Assembly: GCA_012862575.1 (NCBI GenBank)
Contig: BLSF01000011.1
Coordinates: 558,001-622,000 of the forward strand
Length of the DNA stretch: 64,000 nucleotides
Direction of reading: 5' to 3'
Origin: Parietichytrium sp. I65-24A
Lineage: Eukaryota; Sar; Bigyra; Thraustochytrida; Thraustochytriidae
Below, in pieces: positions 11,028 through 22,184 of the stretch. A program made the position numbers and the translations under genes. The notes beneath the pieces are model-generated. The model did no database searches. It was not told where the DNA came from and saw only the letters and a list, made by a program, of their open reading frames with translations. Numbering within the stretch: position 1 is the first letter of the stretch; each line of letters opens with the position of its first letter.

Positions 11028-14000
11028 ATGCTTGGTTATTTTTCTGGTACTGGGTACCACCCGTCTTCGCCTAGCGTCGCCAGGTTCGCTTGACCGCCTG
11101 TACATAGAGCTCCAACTCATTTGGCAGGACAGACACAATCAGCAAATATGACATCAAGCTGCCAGGCCGCCCAAAATCTTTGCTGCCCAAGCCGGCGCGA
11201 TTCGTGAGAAGCTCTTGGTCATTGGCGATGAGAGCCAGAGCTAGCCGTTGGCATGGTGACACTCAAAGTTCAATAGTTTTGAGATGGTCGCAAGATTGCA
11301 GAGGGGCGACTTCTCCGCTTCCTCCTCTCAACACAGTCTCGAATCGAGCTTTGGCTGCTGGATTTTGATCCAGCTTTCAAGCTTCCGTTCGCCACGCGTA
11401 TCTTGAACGTGCAATTATATAAATTACATCCGATGCTCTCTTTTGGCGCTCGTCGGTTTCAAGTTCCAAGTTCAACGCCACTGTAACGCATTATCGAAGC
11501 AGCGTTTTCGAGTCTCGTAAGGCTGATACTCCCCGCAATCATGCATAAGCACTGGCTGCTGTAGTAGATTTCGCGGGACTTCGAATACAAGACACGTACT
11601 ACTGAATCAGGTGAGCAGTAGTAATAGATAGAGGACCAGTAGTGAGTTGGATGAGTTCAGCAAGTGTTCAGCAAGACCCTTGCTGTGAAATCTGTGAAAT
11701 GGAAAGTTGCTTTCACAGTCAATTTACAGTTAGTCTATTTTCAACTTGTTCAAAATGAAGGAGAGCGGATGCTTTAGTCCCTTGGCAGCGATGTGCGCGC
11801 CCGTTCTTCTCTCCAACAACTTATTTACTTTATAAATAAGAAATTTCTAAAAAAAGTCTTCGATGTTCGTTTCTAAATTCTGACTTTCGCTATCGATTGC
11901 TGGTTCACGGTGTTCAAAGAATGCTAAAAGCTCTTGCGGCTGGGCTCGTGGACGAAGATCGCGGCTTCGTGGCTTGTGCACCTTTTCACGGCGCACGGCT
12001 ATCTCTGCCGTCAAATCTCTCCCATCCGCGGTTGGCCAGATTCCGTGGGACAGAGCAATGGCCTCAGGCTCCTTCGTTGATCGTTTGTGAAATTGCGAGC
12101 GAGGTATTTTCTAGAGGTGTTCAGAGATCTTCAGAGCTCTGCTTTTCCGTGGCTTGCTTTTCAGATTCAGATTCAATCAAACTGGCGAACGAATACTCAC
12201 ATGTCAGTACCTCGTGCTGCATCGTGCATTGACAAGAGGAAGCTGTGTATTCTGACTTGTGTATTCTGACTTGTGAATTTCTGAATTACCTGTTCTGATT
12301 GCGGGACTTGGGAGAGCTGCCGAGAGCCGAATTGACAACAACGGATCGGATGAGAGTATGGAGAGCGAGTGGCGGGCGGGTTCAGCAGCGAAGCTCCATG
12401 AGATTTATAAGACTCGCAAGGGCTGCTCTTGTAGTTCTCTGCGCGCGAATGGGCGAATCCATTCGGGCGAATGGGCGAATTCACGAATCGACTGTCTTGT
12501 CTGAATTCTGTAAAGTGAAAAGTGCTTCCGGTCCTCTGATCCGCAACTCTCCCACGTCCTTTCACGCATTTGGATAGCTTGAAAGAGCCAACTCTTTCTA
12601 AATTCTACTCTTCAAGTTTCTCATGTCGAGCGAGACTCGATTTAAGCAGAGAATGACTTCCCAAACATTTCAGCCTCACTCACTTGCCTATACTCCTTCT
12701 TAAGAGACCTTAGCGGTACCCTCAGATCGCATTCGCGTATGTATCTCCAGCCTACCGTACCTTTATCGTTGGTCGCTCTGCTAATGTACGGTACCAGTGA
12801 TCTTTGTCAATGCCATTGTATAGTATACACTAAATAGGTTTTATGTAGATAAACAGCGGAGGTAGTAGGGTTTCGTGTGCCCCCGATCTTATCTGCATCG
12901 CTAATCGGGGCTAGTGGGAATTCAACTTCCCTTTCCTCGTGCGCAAACAATGAACAAGGCACTTGCGGAGCTACCCTTCAGGGTAAATGAGGCAATAAGA
13001 GTCTTTCCAGCCGACGCGAGATGGGCAACTCTTATCCATTCCAATAGCCGCAGAGTAAGCGCGATTCAGAGTTCAGAATTCGGTTTGGAAAAACCATTTA
13101 ACTTTCTTGTGATTCTTTTCTTTCAATTCATCCATCATTGATCACTGATCGATTGATGTTTGATAAATTTGGTTGGAGAAGAAGAACGGATTCAGAGCAG
13201 AAGAATGAACCCACATTGACTGCGAACTCTGAACTAGTCGAGTCGACTGAGAAACTCAAAGTAACATTCAGATTAAATTCCCTGCAGAAAAAGTCGAATC
13301 TCGAAAATCTCTGCGCGCAAGTCACAAGATCGAGACAGCCTGAGAACCCACTTCTCCGTGCCACAGAAACGCAATTCGAAATGCATGCGAGTCCGTAATT
13401 CCCTTTTTTACCTTTCCCTCCTTTCCCTTGCAAGCCTTCGACAGTGTCATACAGTGTCAACAGCTTCTCTCAGCCAAAGCAAAATTACAAGCAAGCAAGA
13501 AAGAGGAAGGATAGATAGAGAGAGAGAGAGCGAGACATTCTAAGAATTCTAAGGAAGGAGAAAGAAAGAAGAAAAGAAAGCAGACCAGACCACCTAGTCC
13601 ACCTACCACAAACGCTAAGCACTCCACCCCTCCAACATCCGCTCCACCAGCAGCGCCTGCTCTCCGCCTTAGCCCCCGTGGCTAGCCATGTCCCTAACCA
13701 CCGATCGCGGCCCAGCTCCAGCGGCCAAGTCCCCGACGACGCTCCTCGATCTGCGCTGTAGCGCCTCCCCCACTCTCCGACACCGAAGGCAGCAGACCCA
13801 AAGCGGAGAGCTAGCGAGAGCTGCGAAGGCGACCCAGTCGCAAGACAAGTGCTCTCACAAACACAAGAAACAAGAACAAGAACAAGAACGAAAAAGGAGC
13901 GAAAGAAAGTAAACAAAGGAAAGAAAGTAAAGTAAAGAGCGAAGGTGGGTCGCTGTCAGAGCAAAAGTGCGAGAAGAGCAAGAGCAAAAACAAGAACAAG

Positions 14001-14108
14001 GACAAGAACAAGGACAAGGACAAGGGAAAGTGTCAAAGTAAGAGCAAAGCAGGTTCAATCGCCGGCGGAGAGAAGGAAGTGAAGAGCAGGCAGAGTAGTG
14101 AGGGAAGG
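11028..14108. other. 3.1-kb intergenic region, AT/GA-rich, no gene seen
   Basis: This is the 3' flank of CAX and the upstream region of the Gln-rich gene. It holds a degenerate GGGCGAAT cluster (about 12447-12487), several CAGAATTC/GAATTCTG motifs (12503, 13074), a GA run (about 13510-13532) and a long purine-rich stretch (about 13858-14040). Frames of up to about 140 codons occur but have low-complexity composition and no recognisable domain. Confidence 0.55.
13858..14040 (+). repeat. purine-rich (ACAAGG/ACAAGA)n leader
   Basis: The + strand is almost entirely purines plus C, built from degenerate hexamers of the ACAAGG and ACAAGA type. It ends about 70 bp before the start codon at 14109, so it is probably promoter or 5' leader sequence of that gene. 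Confidence 0.6.
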
Positions 14109-14579
14109 ATGCTGGGCAATGGAGAGTATACAGCACAGGTGGTGCGCGTGGACGGGCAGGGATACTCACAGAATAACTACCAGGAGGCGGTGCAAGCCGA
14201 GCCGGTGTATGCGTACCCGATCGACGGCGCTCAGCAGCCTTATGTGGCAAGCCCCGCGCAGCAGCAGCAGCAGCAGCAGTACTATCAGCAGCTGTACCAG
14301 CAGCAGCAGTTTTCTCAACAGCAGCAGTATGTGGCTCAGCCGGTGCAGCAGCCCGTAGCTCCAGTGTATGTGGCCGCGCCACCGTCGCAGGACTTCAACA
14401 GGTACAAGTTTGAGTCCGAACTGGACAGACAGCGCAGGATGAATGCAGAGATGCATGCCAGGAATGTGGACGCGCAGATGAGGTACGAGCAGCGCAGGAG
14501 ACAGCAGGACCAAGAGGAGGCGTGCTGCTGTTTGGCACTTAGCGCAGTGTGCTGCGCTGCTTTCCTGGCAGCCAACTAG
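14109..14579 (+). CDS. Gln-rich protein with Cys-rich CYSTM-like tail
   Basis: A 156-aa product from the ATG at 14109. Residues 1-45 are polar. Residues about 50-100 are a Gln/Tyr/Pro-rich low-complexity region encoded by CAG repeats and resembling a prion-like domain. Residues about 100-135 are charged and predicted helical (RRMNAEMHARN). The last 20 residues form a short hydrophobic tail with a cysteine cluster, EEACCCLALSAVCC. This layout (disordered Q/P-rich N-terminus, Cys-rich hydrophobic C-terminus) resembles the small CYSTM module proteins of plants and fungi. Those are tail-anchored or palmitoylated stress-related proteins. The resemblance is architectural and I cannot prove homology. 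A shadow frame within a repeat is possible but unlikely given the coherent C-terminus. Confidence 0.6.
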   Translation: MLGNGEYTAQVVRVDGQGYSQNNYQEAVQAEPVYAYPIDGAQQPYVASPAQQQQQQQYYQQLYQQQQFSQQQQYVAQPVQQPVAPVYVAAPPSQDFNRYKFESELDRQRRMNAEMHARNVDAQMRYEQRRRQQDQEEACCCLALSAVCCAAFLAAN

Positions 14580-15332
14580 GCGACGAAATACATTTCAGCC
14601 TTGTTGTTTTGATGCTTGCTGCTCCTCGTTTTTGTTCATTTTTGTCTTGCGGCATGGTCGCAGACTGCCTACCGCAGTATTCTAGATTCAGTTCCCCTCG
14701 CGGGTCCTATTGCCCAATCATTTTTGGAGCAGAGGGAACAGAGAGAATTTGGATACCCGCTTGCTTTTGGTGGCATCGGGTCTGCCCTTTTTATGCCTCG
14801 CCTGGGTGGTCCGCTTCTTTTGCGACCATGTGTTACAGCTGGGATGCGCCTGAGGCAGGCCGATATCGTAGCTTTTTTTGCGAGAACGTGGCGGAAGAGC
14901 ACAGTTAATTACGGGTCTCCTCTGGGTTGACTCACCCTTCTTGAAATCATTTTGCGCGGCGAGTCGCGAGACTCGAGGATGATTCGAGCTGGAGGGGTGA
15001 ATTTAACAACTTTAGACATTTCGAATTATTCCATGTGCGCTAGCCGCGGTCTGCGCATTTATTTACTGCACAGCTGGTAGGTAAAAGACAATACGTGATG
15101 TAATCATAGGTTTTCATTTAATTTTCACTGCTATTTTATTCATTCGTTTGCTTGTTAACGGGGGTGAAAAATTTGTACAACACTAAGTTCGTCCTCGAAT
15201 TCCGCCGCGTCGTCAATCCCCGGCGCTTAGCTCACAATTTGACAAGTCATCCCTTTTAGAAGACTTTAGAAGACGGAGCTACGCCAAACACCTTTTTGTT
15301 CAGTAACGACTGAGCAAGTAATTCACTTCAAA
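14580..15332. other. convergent intergenic region, nothing recognised
   Basis: About 750 bp between the 3' ends of the Gln-rich gene and the ABC transporter. The short frames have no family signature. Confidence 0.55.
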
Positions 15333-18300
15333 CTACTCAGCATCCACCGAGCCGTCCGCGTTCACGAGACCGGCACGACTAAATAATTCGTACAACGCAC
15401 TATGACTGTCCTTCAGTAAAGTTTTTGGAGGGCCCTGCTCCTGTAGACACCCCCCACTGGCCAGAACCAAGACCTGGTCGAAGCGGCTCACGTGCTGGAG
15501 CCGGTGACAAATCATCAATACTGTAGCGTCAAGGCTCAGCAACACGTCATGAACCTTTTTATCAGTGGCCAAGTCGATGTTGGCAGTCGCCTCGTCGCAA
15601 AGGATTATGCGGGGTTTCACACCATCCCGCGGCAAGAGTGCCCTTGCAGTGCAGAGTAACTGCCGCTGCCCGACACTCAGATTCTTGCCGCCGTCTTCGA
15701 TTTCGAATTCCAGCTTGCCGACCTGCGCCTCCACAAAGGAGCGCATCTGCACCTTCTCGAGGGCTCCCCAAATCTCTTCCTCCGAAACCCGGGAGTCAAC
15801 CCCACTGAGGTTTTGCCGAAGCGACCCACAAACAAGAACCGAGTCTTGAGAAATCACCCGAAGACCCTGACGGACAGTTTGTAAAGGAAGCGTCCGAATA
15901 TCGACGCCATCAATTTCAATGCGTCCGGCGGAGATTGGGTATAGTCTTCCAATGACGCCAAAGGCGGACGACTTGCCAGAACCTGTCCTACCGCATAGTG
16001 CCACCTTGGCTTTTGGAGGGATCTTGAAGCTGAGCTTGTTCAAAACGGTCGGCCTGTGCAGCGCGTACCGCATCGTGACCTCGTGAAACTCGATAGCTCC
16101 CTCTGTGGGCCACGGTTTTGTGAGCTGCAAGGTCTGAGTGCTGGCGCCATCGTCGATTCGAAGAGAACTTGGCCGTTGTCGCACTGCTGGCTCTTCGAGT
16201 CGCGCGATCATCTTGTCAGCCTCTTTGAACTCGTCCGGAGTGCGACAAAACTCCGCTACGCGCTCAACAGACACGAATTGAGTTTCTAAGGTGGTCAATC
16301 CCATCATATAGTCCATGCTGGCGCGCTGCAGGTTCGCCGAGTACAACAACACAAGGCCAAACTGACCCAGTGTCATGGACCCCGATCTCACAAGGAACAC
16401 ACATATAATCCCACAGGAGAGGTACAGAAGGCATCCGTTCTGTGTCGTCAACGTTTGCGCCCACTTGCTGACTGCTTCGTTCCCGTATCTGGCCTTGGAC
16501 ATTGCCCGAACTAAGAGAGCGTTCCAGTGCTCGAACCGGCGCTCCACGGCGTAGGCGCGGATGGCAAGCCGCCCACGTAAGATGTCGGCGAATTGTGTGT
16601 AGACGGGGCTGTGCGCGATTGCTTCGATGCGGCGACTGTCTCGGGCCGCGCAACGTACCGTTCCAAAGATGATAAAGTATGGAATGCAAATAAAAGGCAT
16701 CGTCAAAAGCACCCAAGGCGCGAATAAAACGACGAGGCCTAATTGTGTGAGCATGTTCAGCGTCTTCGTAATTTGGTCCATGACGGTATTGGGAACAAAG
16801 TTATCAATGTTGGCCAAGTCTTGCAGAAAGCGGTTCAAAATTTGGCCGGACGGAGTACGGTCAAAAAACGACATTGCCGCACTGATCAGACTCTCAAACA
16901 TTTTGTAATGGATTGCCCGCGACGCTTGAAGCGCGCACAAGGTCAGGACGACAGACTGTACGGATGCAAAAATCGCACTCGCAACGCCGAAAGCGATGTA
17001 CCAATACAGGTAGGAAAGGCTTGTGCTGCTAGAGTCGCCCCAGATGGAAAGCCAGACGTTCATGCCCACGTCAAGGGCCGCTTTGGTCACAATAGCCCCG
17101 CACAGTAGAAGAATCGTTCCTTTGGACCCGAACACGCTCAAGTACACTTTGAAGTCCTGCCAAGAGATGATGCCTTGTCGCTTGCGCTCCTTGCTGGCTG
17201 TTTCCCCGCGCAATGTGTTGCATAGCTCTTCCACTAGAGGATCATCCACTGTGCAACCAACATATTGGCCCAGCAAGTACCTTAGCCTTTCTTCGCACTC
17301 TTTGAGAGTGACCAAAACTGCGCTTTCAGATTCATCCGCTTGGGACACCTTCTCGCTCTTTAAAGCCACTGCCTTTGGCGCAGACTTGGCTTTACCTTCC
17401 TCGCCTTTTGACACGAATGACGATATTTCGTTTCCAACCTCAGTCTCAATGTCTTTCCATGGACCAAAGTGCGCAACTCTCCCAGAGCTTAGAACCAAGA
17501 CACGGTCCACCTCCGGCCTGGAGAGGTACTGAAGCTGGTGGGTCACCAAGATGACCGTTTTCCCTTTTAGAAGTCCCGTAATCGTGTTTGTCCAGAGAAA
17601 TTGCCCCGTTGTTGCGTCCACGGCAGAAAGAACATCGTCGAGGAAGACGCAGTCCGCTTCGGCGTAAAGGGCGCGAGCAAGAGCAACCCTGGCTTTCTGC
17701 CCGCCTGAGAGCTGCACGCCATTCTCCCCAACGATGGTCTGGTCGCCGTCGTGGAAGGCATCGAGATCTTGCTCGAGTGCCGCACAATGAATCGCTTGCT
17801 CATACCGCGAAGAGTCCATCACTTTACCAAACAAAATATTGTTTTGGACGGTTTCGTTTAGCAGGAATGGTCGCTGACTGACGTACGATCTCGTTCCTGA
17901 CACTTTGCAATCGCCTTGCAACGGAGCCAAACCTTTTGATAGGACCGCAAGGAGCGTCGACTTTCCGGAACCTACTTCTCCGGCAACGATGACAAGCTCG
18001 CCTCGTTTGATCTCAAGCTCCACGTCAGCGATGATCACGTGCTCTTTGCTTTCTGGCGCCACCGGCGCGGCTCCTCCATTAGCCGTTTCGTTTTCATCCG
18101 GGCGTGCGTCCGGCGTCTGAGGCACATGCACGTATCCGAGATTGGCAGGACCCTCCACGCTGACTGCAACGGAGTGCCCGGCGCCAAGGTTTTCTGGTGC
18201 GCGATACCCTTCGTTCTGCTCGAGTGCTTCCCAGTCAACATCTTCGTCAACCACCTCGTGCTCCAGCCAGAGATCGGACGGGCCATCCTTCAAATAAGCA

Positions 18301-20615
18301 ACAAGGCGCTCACAGCTTGGGGCGAGCGAGGCGTACATGTTGTAGATGGCGGGGATGACCTCGATGCTCCAGCGCATTTGTCCAATCCACGCCAAGGTGG
18401 TGAATGCCGTGGTACTGTCCAAGCTCTTGCCATCAACAGCAGTGTACCAAGCAAATATACACACTGGAATCGAGACGTTGAGCAAAGTGCCAACCAAGAT
18501 ATTTGTGGCTTGGAGCAGCCGCATAATGACCAGCTGGCGCATTTCCTCGTGGCGGACGGTGTGCACACGCTCGCGCCACTCAGATTCCCAAGCTTGTAGC
18601 TTGATCATGGAAATACTCGCAAGGATCTCTTTCATGAGCTGCGACCGCTCGTCGCGAAGCTCTTGCAGCCTGCGGACCGAATACTTCTCCAAATTTCCCA
18701 ATTTTCGAGCAGCCAGACCGCCAAACAGAATGGTGAACATGGCAACCCACACTGCATTGCCAATCGTCTGGAACATAAAGTAGATGACTACTGGGAAAGA
18801 GGCGATGGCCCACGTCCACTGGGAGAAGAAAAACATCATCCAACTGGTCTTTCCGATTTTGTCCGCGTCTGTGGCCATGAGGTTGGTAAGCGACCCAGAG
18901 TTGTACTTTGGCGACTCTGCCCCTCGCAAGGTTTTGCGGAAGATGACTGATACCAGCACAGAACGAGAGTTGTTGTTCACCCTAGTCGAGTCGAAGAAGC
19001 AGATTTCCATGCAAGTCACACGGATGAACATCGAGATGGACAGAAAAATAACGAGCGCAATGCTCTCCGCTACGGTGTGACTGCCCTCATCCCCACCCAA
19101 GAGCTGCGCGTCGTCCCAGAGGAGGGACGAGTTGTCAAGATTGAGATAGAACTCAAAAGAGGTCGACACCGAGGGAGCTGTCGATGATTGTTGAAGCAAT
19201 GCCTTGAGCACGATTGGGTCGAGGAGCATGAGCAAGAGGAAAAGCCAACCGTGCAGCAACGATGAGATGAATACGCGAGGCTGGATGGAGAAGCTGAGGA
19301 TGTACAAAAGCTTCCAGCCCGTGACAGGTTCCCCAGACTCTAAAAGAGACTTCCACTTTTCACGAAAGTGGGTGAATAGTGTCCCCGGGCGATCCGACTG
19401 GGGAAGGTTGGGCATATCGTCTTCCTCTATCGTTCCATTCTGGTTGGCAGCACGCAACGTAGGCACGACCCACCAGAAAGTGTACCTGGAGAGCCAACCC
19501 GCCAGGTCCTGCGCAGAGATCTTGGATTGGCCATAGGCGCTCACCATTTGCGGGTTCGTTTCCAACGCCACCGACGTTCCGGAGCCTTGCGCTTCCAGCG
19601 TCACAACAGTCATAGCTCCGAGCGAGACGAGTGCAGAAGCCAGGGCCATCAGCGGAATGAGGCGGGCAACATCAGGCGAGTACGCAACCTCCCAAATCAC
19701 GACCACAAACTTGAGAAAGAGCCCAACGCCACCCATAGCCACCTGCACGAGTAAGGCGTTCTTTCTTCCAAGAGCTCTGAGCGCTAGATCGATTGCTATC
19801 GCCACACAGAACCACACGATAAATACCCACGCGACCGGAGCTCCAAACACCTGAGCGCTGGGATACCCCTCATAGCTTTTATCGACCTGCACAAGCGCCA
19901 GCGCAACGCCGAACCACGCATCGCCAAACACCGCCGCCAGTCTCAGAGCCGCCACTGAGCAAACGCTGAGTTCGGATCCAATCGAGCAAAGATCACCAGA
20001 TCCAGATCCATCCCCATCCTCATTTCCGTTCCCAGCATGGCTCGAACCTGCATTCGCATTCGCATTCGCATTCGCGTCAACCATCAGCGGCTCTTCGCCG
20101 TTTGTCCTCGCGCGTCTCAACCTAAACCTCGCTGCTGCAGCTCCTAGCAACGCCGTGGCCAGCCACGGCACAGCCGTAACCACTGCGCTCTTTGCGTCAA
20201 ACGCATCATGCCATCTTTGCGGCGGCATGAAATGCGCCACCACACTTGCCCCTCCGCCAATAACTGTGGCAGAGATCATCATCATCATCATCGTCCGCCC
20301 CGAGTCAAACCCGTGCGAACAGCTCCTCGTTCCTCGCGCACCCGGTGTCGGTGTCGGTGTCGGTGTCAGCGCCAGCGCCAGCGCCGCGAGCGATAGTGCT
20401 ACCGCCGCGGTTAGTGGCGCGCTAACGAGGGACCACGAGTTTGATCCCATTTCGCAGTGCATGCGCCCATTTTGCACATTTTGTACGTTGTCAGTGGTGT
20501 GGTGACAGCTCTCCACCCACGCTCGCGCCCCTTGCGCCAGCCACACACGCCACAGCACCAGCCACGACGCGCACACCCCCGCCGCGCACACCCAGTGCGC
20601 GTACGCTTTGTACAT
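15333..20615 (-). CDS. ABCC/MRP-type full ABC transporter
   Basis: A single uninterrupted 1,760-aa frame with a true ATG. Order: an N-terminal hydrophobic TMD0 (about 1-350); TMD1 (about 450-770); NBD1 (about 858-1060) with Walker A GEVGSGKST, signature LSGGQKAR and Walker B VFLDDVLSAVD; a long charged linker; TMD2 (about 1150-1450); NBD2 (about 1508-1750) with Walker A GRTGSGKSS, signature LSVGQRQL and Walker B IILCDEATANID. The NBD1 Walker B ends in Asp (LDD), not the usual catalytic Glu. That is typical of ABCC proteins, where site 1 is degenerate. Family members export glutathione or other conjugates and organic anions at the plasma or vacuolar membrane. TMD0 carries Thr-Pro and Asn-Ala low-complexity repeats. 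The gene diverges from the ALMT-like gene across 1.57 kb. Confidence 0.95.
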   Translation of the reverse strand: MYKAYAHWVCAAGVCASWLVLWRVWLAQGARAWVESCHHTTDNVQNVQNGRMHCEMGSNSWSLVSAPLTAAVALSLAALALALTPTPTPTPGARGTRSCSHGFDSGRTMMMMMISATVIGGGASVVAHFMPPQRWHDAFDAKSAVVTAVPWLATALLGAAAARFRLRRARTNGEEPLMVDANANANANAGSSHAGNGNEDGDGSGSGDLCSIGSELSVCSVAALRLAAVFGDAWFGVALALVQVDKSYEGYPSAQVFGAPVAWVFIVWFCVAIAIDLALRALGRKNALLVQVAMGGVGLFLKFVVVIWEVAYSPDVARLIPLMALASALVSLGAMTVVTLEAQGSGTSVALETNPQMVSAYGQSKISAQDLAGWLSRYTFWWVVPTLRAANQNGTIEEDDMPNLPQSDRPGTLFTHFREKWKSLLESGEPVTGWKLLYILSFSIQPRVFISSLLHGWLFLLLMLLDPIVLKALLQQSSTAPSVSTSFEFYLNLDNSSLLWDDAQLLGGDEGSHTVAESIALVIFLSISMFIRVTCMEICFFDSTRVNNNSRSVLVSVIFRKTLRGAESPKYNSGSLTNLMATDADKIGKTSWMMFFFSQWTWAIASFPVVIYFMFQTIGNAVWVAMFTILFGGLAARKLGNLEKYSVRRLQELRDERSQLMKEILASISMIKLQAWESEWRERVHTVRHEEMRQLVIMRLLQATNILVGTLLNVSIPVCIFAWYTAVDGKSLDSTTAFTTLAWIGQMRWSIEVIPAIYNMYASLAPSCERLVAYLKDGPSDLWLEHEVVDEDVDWEALEQNEGYRAPENLGAGHSVAVSVEGPANLGYVHVPQTPDARPDENETANGGAAPVAPESKEHVIIADVELEIKRGELVIVAGEVGSGKSTLLAVLSKGLAPLQGDCKVSGTRSYVSQRPFLLNETVQNNILFGKVMDSSRYEQAIHCAALEQDLDAFHDGDQTIVGENGVQLSGGQKARVALARALYAEADCVFLDDVLSAVDATTGQFLWTNTITGLLKGKTVILVTHQLQYLSRPEVDRVLVLSSGRVAHFGPWKDIETEVGNEISSFVSKGEEGKAKSAPKAVALKSEKVSQADESESAVLVTLKECEERLRYLLGQYVGCTVDDPLVEELCNTLRGETASKERKRQGIISWQDFKVYLSVFGSKGTILLLCGAIVTKAALDVGMNVWLSIWGDSSSTSLSYLYWYIAFGVASAIFASVQSVVLTLCALQASRAIHYKMFESLISAAMSFFDRTPSGQILNRFLQDLANIDNFVPNTVMDQITKTLNMLTQLGLVVLFAPWVLLTMPFICIPYFIIFGTVRCAARDSRRIEAIAHSPVYTQFADILRGRLAIRAYAVERRFEHWNALLVRAMSKARYGNEAVSKWAQTLTTQNGCLLYLSCGIICVFLVRSGSMTLGQFGLVLLYSANLQRASMDYMMGLTTLETQFVSVERVAEFCRTPDEFKEADKMIARLEEPAVRQRPSSLRIDDGASTQTLQLTKPWPTEGAIEFHEVTMRYALHRPTVLNKLSFKIPPKAKVALCGRTGSGKSSAFGVIGRLYPISAGRIEIDGVDIRTLPLQTVRQGLRVISQDSVLVCGSLRQNLSGVDSRVSEEEIWGALEKVQMRSFVEAQVGKLEFEIEDGGKNLSVGQRQLLCTARALLPRDGVKPRIILCDEATANIDLATDKKVHDVLLSLDATVLMICHRLQHVSRFDQVLVLASGGCLQEQGPPKTLLKDSHSALYELFSRAGLVNADGSVDAE

Positions 20616-22184
20616 CGCGCGAGAGTCTCAAAAATACCACAAATCCACACTTTTCTCACTTTTTTCTCTTCTCACTCGGAACTTTTTATTTCCGATTTCC
20701 TATTTCCGGCACAGTGGCTACAGTGGCTACAGTACGCGAGAGAGGTGTGCGCACTTACGGTTGTTGTTGATGAATTGTTATTGTCACGTACGTACGCTAT
20801 TCTTAGGACTCATAGAACGCGCACTTTTTTCTCTTACGGAGACATACGCGTTGCGTTTGTTGCGTAATGTTATGTAATGTTGCTGTTGTTGCGAAGATCG
20901 TTTCTGGGATCTTCTTGGGTTCCTGGAAGGGAAAAGGAATTCGATTTTGTTCATCGAAACTTTGCTAGCGCGTTGGATAGAGAGCGGATAGCGTAGGACC
21001 CCGCACTTCTCGGGTGGTAGGCGTGGTTAGCAGGGACTAGCCTTGTTGCGGAACGCAATGTGGCGGTGGGTCCGGGTAGGAGACTGCTAAGACGGCGTAG
21101 AGCGGTGAAACGACTGACGATTGATTTTATGGCATGGAGAATCTATCTATCCTTGTCCGCGTGTCGGCGCGTCCATCCCTTAGCATAATCAACCGCAAGA
21201 GCCTGCTAGCCAGGGTTCCGCGACGACGGCCACGACGACGACGCCGACCACTACGACTCATTGAAAAGCGAATAAGAAGGAGAAGAACAACAACAACAAG
21301 AACAACAAGTCCCCATGAACTAACTGCGCATGAAACGCGTTCACTGAAAGACGGTGGCAGACCCTGCACCCGGCTCCTATTCAGACTGATAGCCGTAAGG
21401 CTAGGACTTGCGGAAACAGTGCAACCAGTTGCAACCAGTTACGAAGCAAACAAACAAACAAACAAAAACAAACAAAAACAAACAAACCAACAAACATACA
21501 ACAGACGAAGACAAAGTAAAAAGTACGAAGTACAAAGGACTTAGTACACGAGGACGAAGAAAGGAGACACAGACAGAGACATAAGACATAAGACATAGAC
21601 AGACGAGACGAAGAGCGAGGGAAAGAGGGAGAGAGAGGAGAGAGGAAGCGCCCGAGCGAATAGCGTAAGTTGAACGAACATCGACTCATACGCAACGCGC
21701 TCACACTCGCTCACGCGTTGTGTACTGTGTACTGTGTACTGTGTACTGTGTATCGTGTACTCAGCCAAACAGTCAAACAGTCAAACACTCAGTCAGTCAG
21801 TACCGGCCAAGTCGAGAGACGGAGACAAGGAGAGGAAGTTCGTCAAGGTGGCAGCAACTTGCGACGCAGCGTGCAGCTCTTACGGTGCTGCTCTTACTGT
21901 ACTGGCGTGCGATCGGTGAAAGAAGGCTGGGTTTAAGCCGGCGCGAGTGGTGCGGTAGCCACCCCCGCCGTCGTCGTCGCCACTGTTGTTGTTGCTGGTG
22001 TTGGAGATTCCGAGGAGCAGGTCCTCGGTAGTGCTGGCGGTGGGCCGCGGCAGTAAACTGCGAGGGCTCCAAGGGACCTTGGGATTGCCGTTGGGGGCGT
22101 CGCTGGGCCTGGAGGCTTTGCAGAGCAAGCAGCAATCGCTTGATGAACTGAGGTCCAAAGGTCGGTGTTTTATGGTGGTGCTTG
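20616..22184. other. divergent intergenic region between ABC and ALMT-like genes
   Basis: This 1.57-kb region should contain both promoters. It holds CAAA/CAAAAA runs (about 21445-21490), purine-rich sequence (about 21560-21660) and a heptamer array (21719-21750). No RNA gene was recognised. Confidence 0.55.
21719..21750 (+). repeat. (TGTACTG)n heptamer array
   Basis: About four head-to-tail copies of a 7-bp unit, followed by degenerate GTCAAACA units (about 21770-21800). It lies roughly 440 bp upstream of the ALMT-like start codon. Confidence 0.8.
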
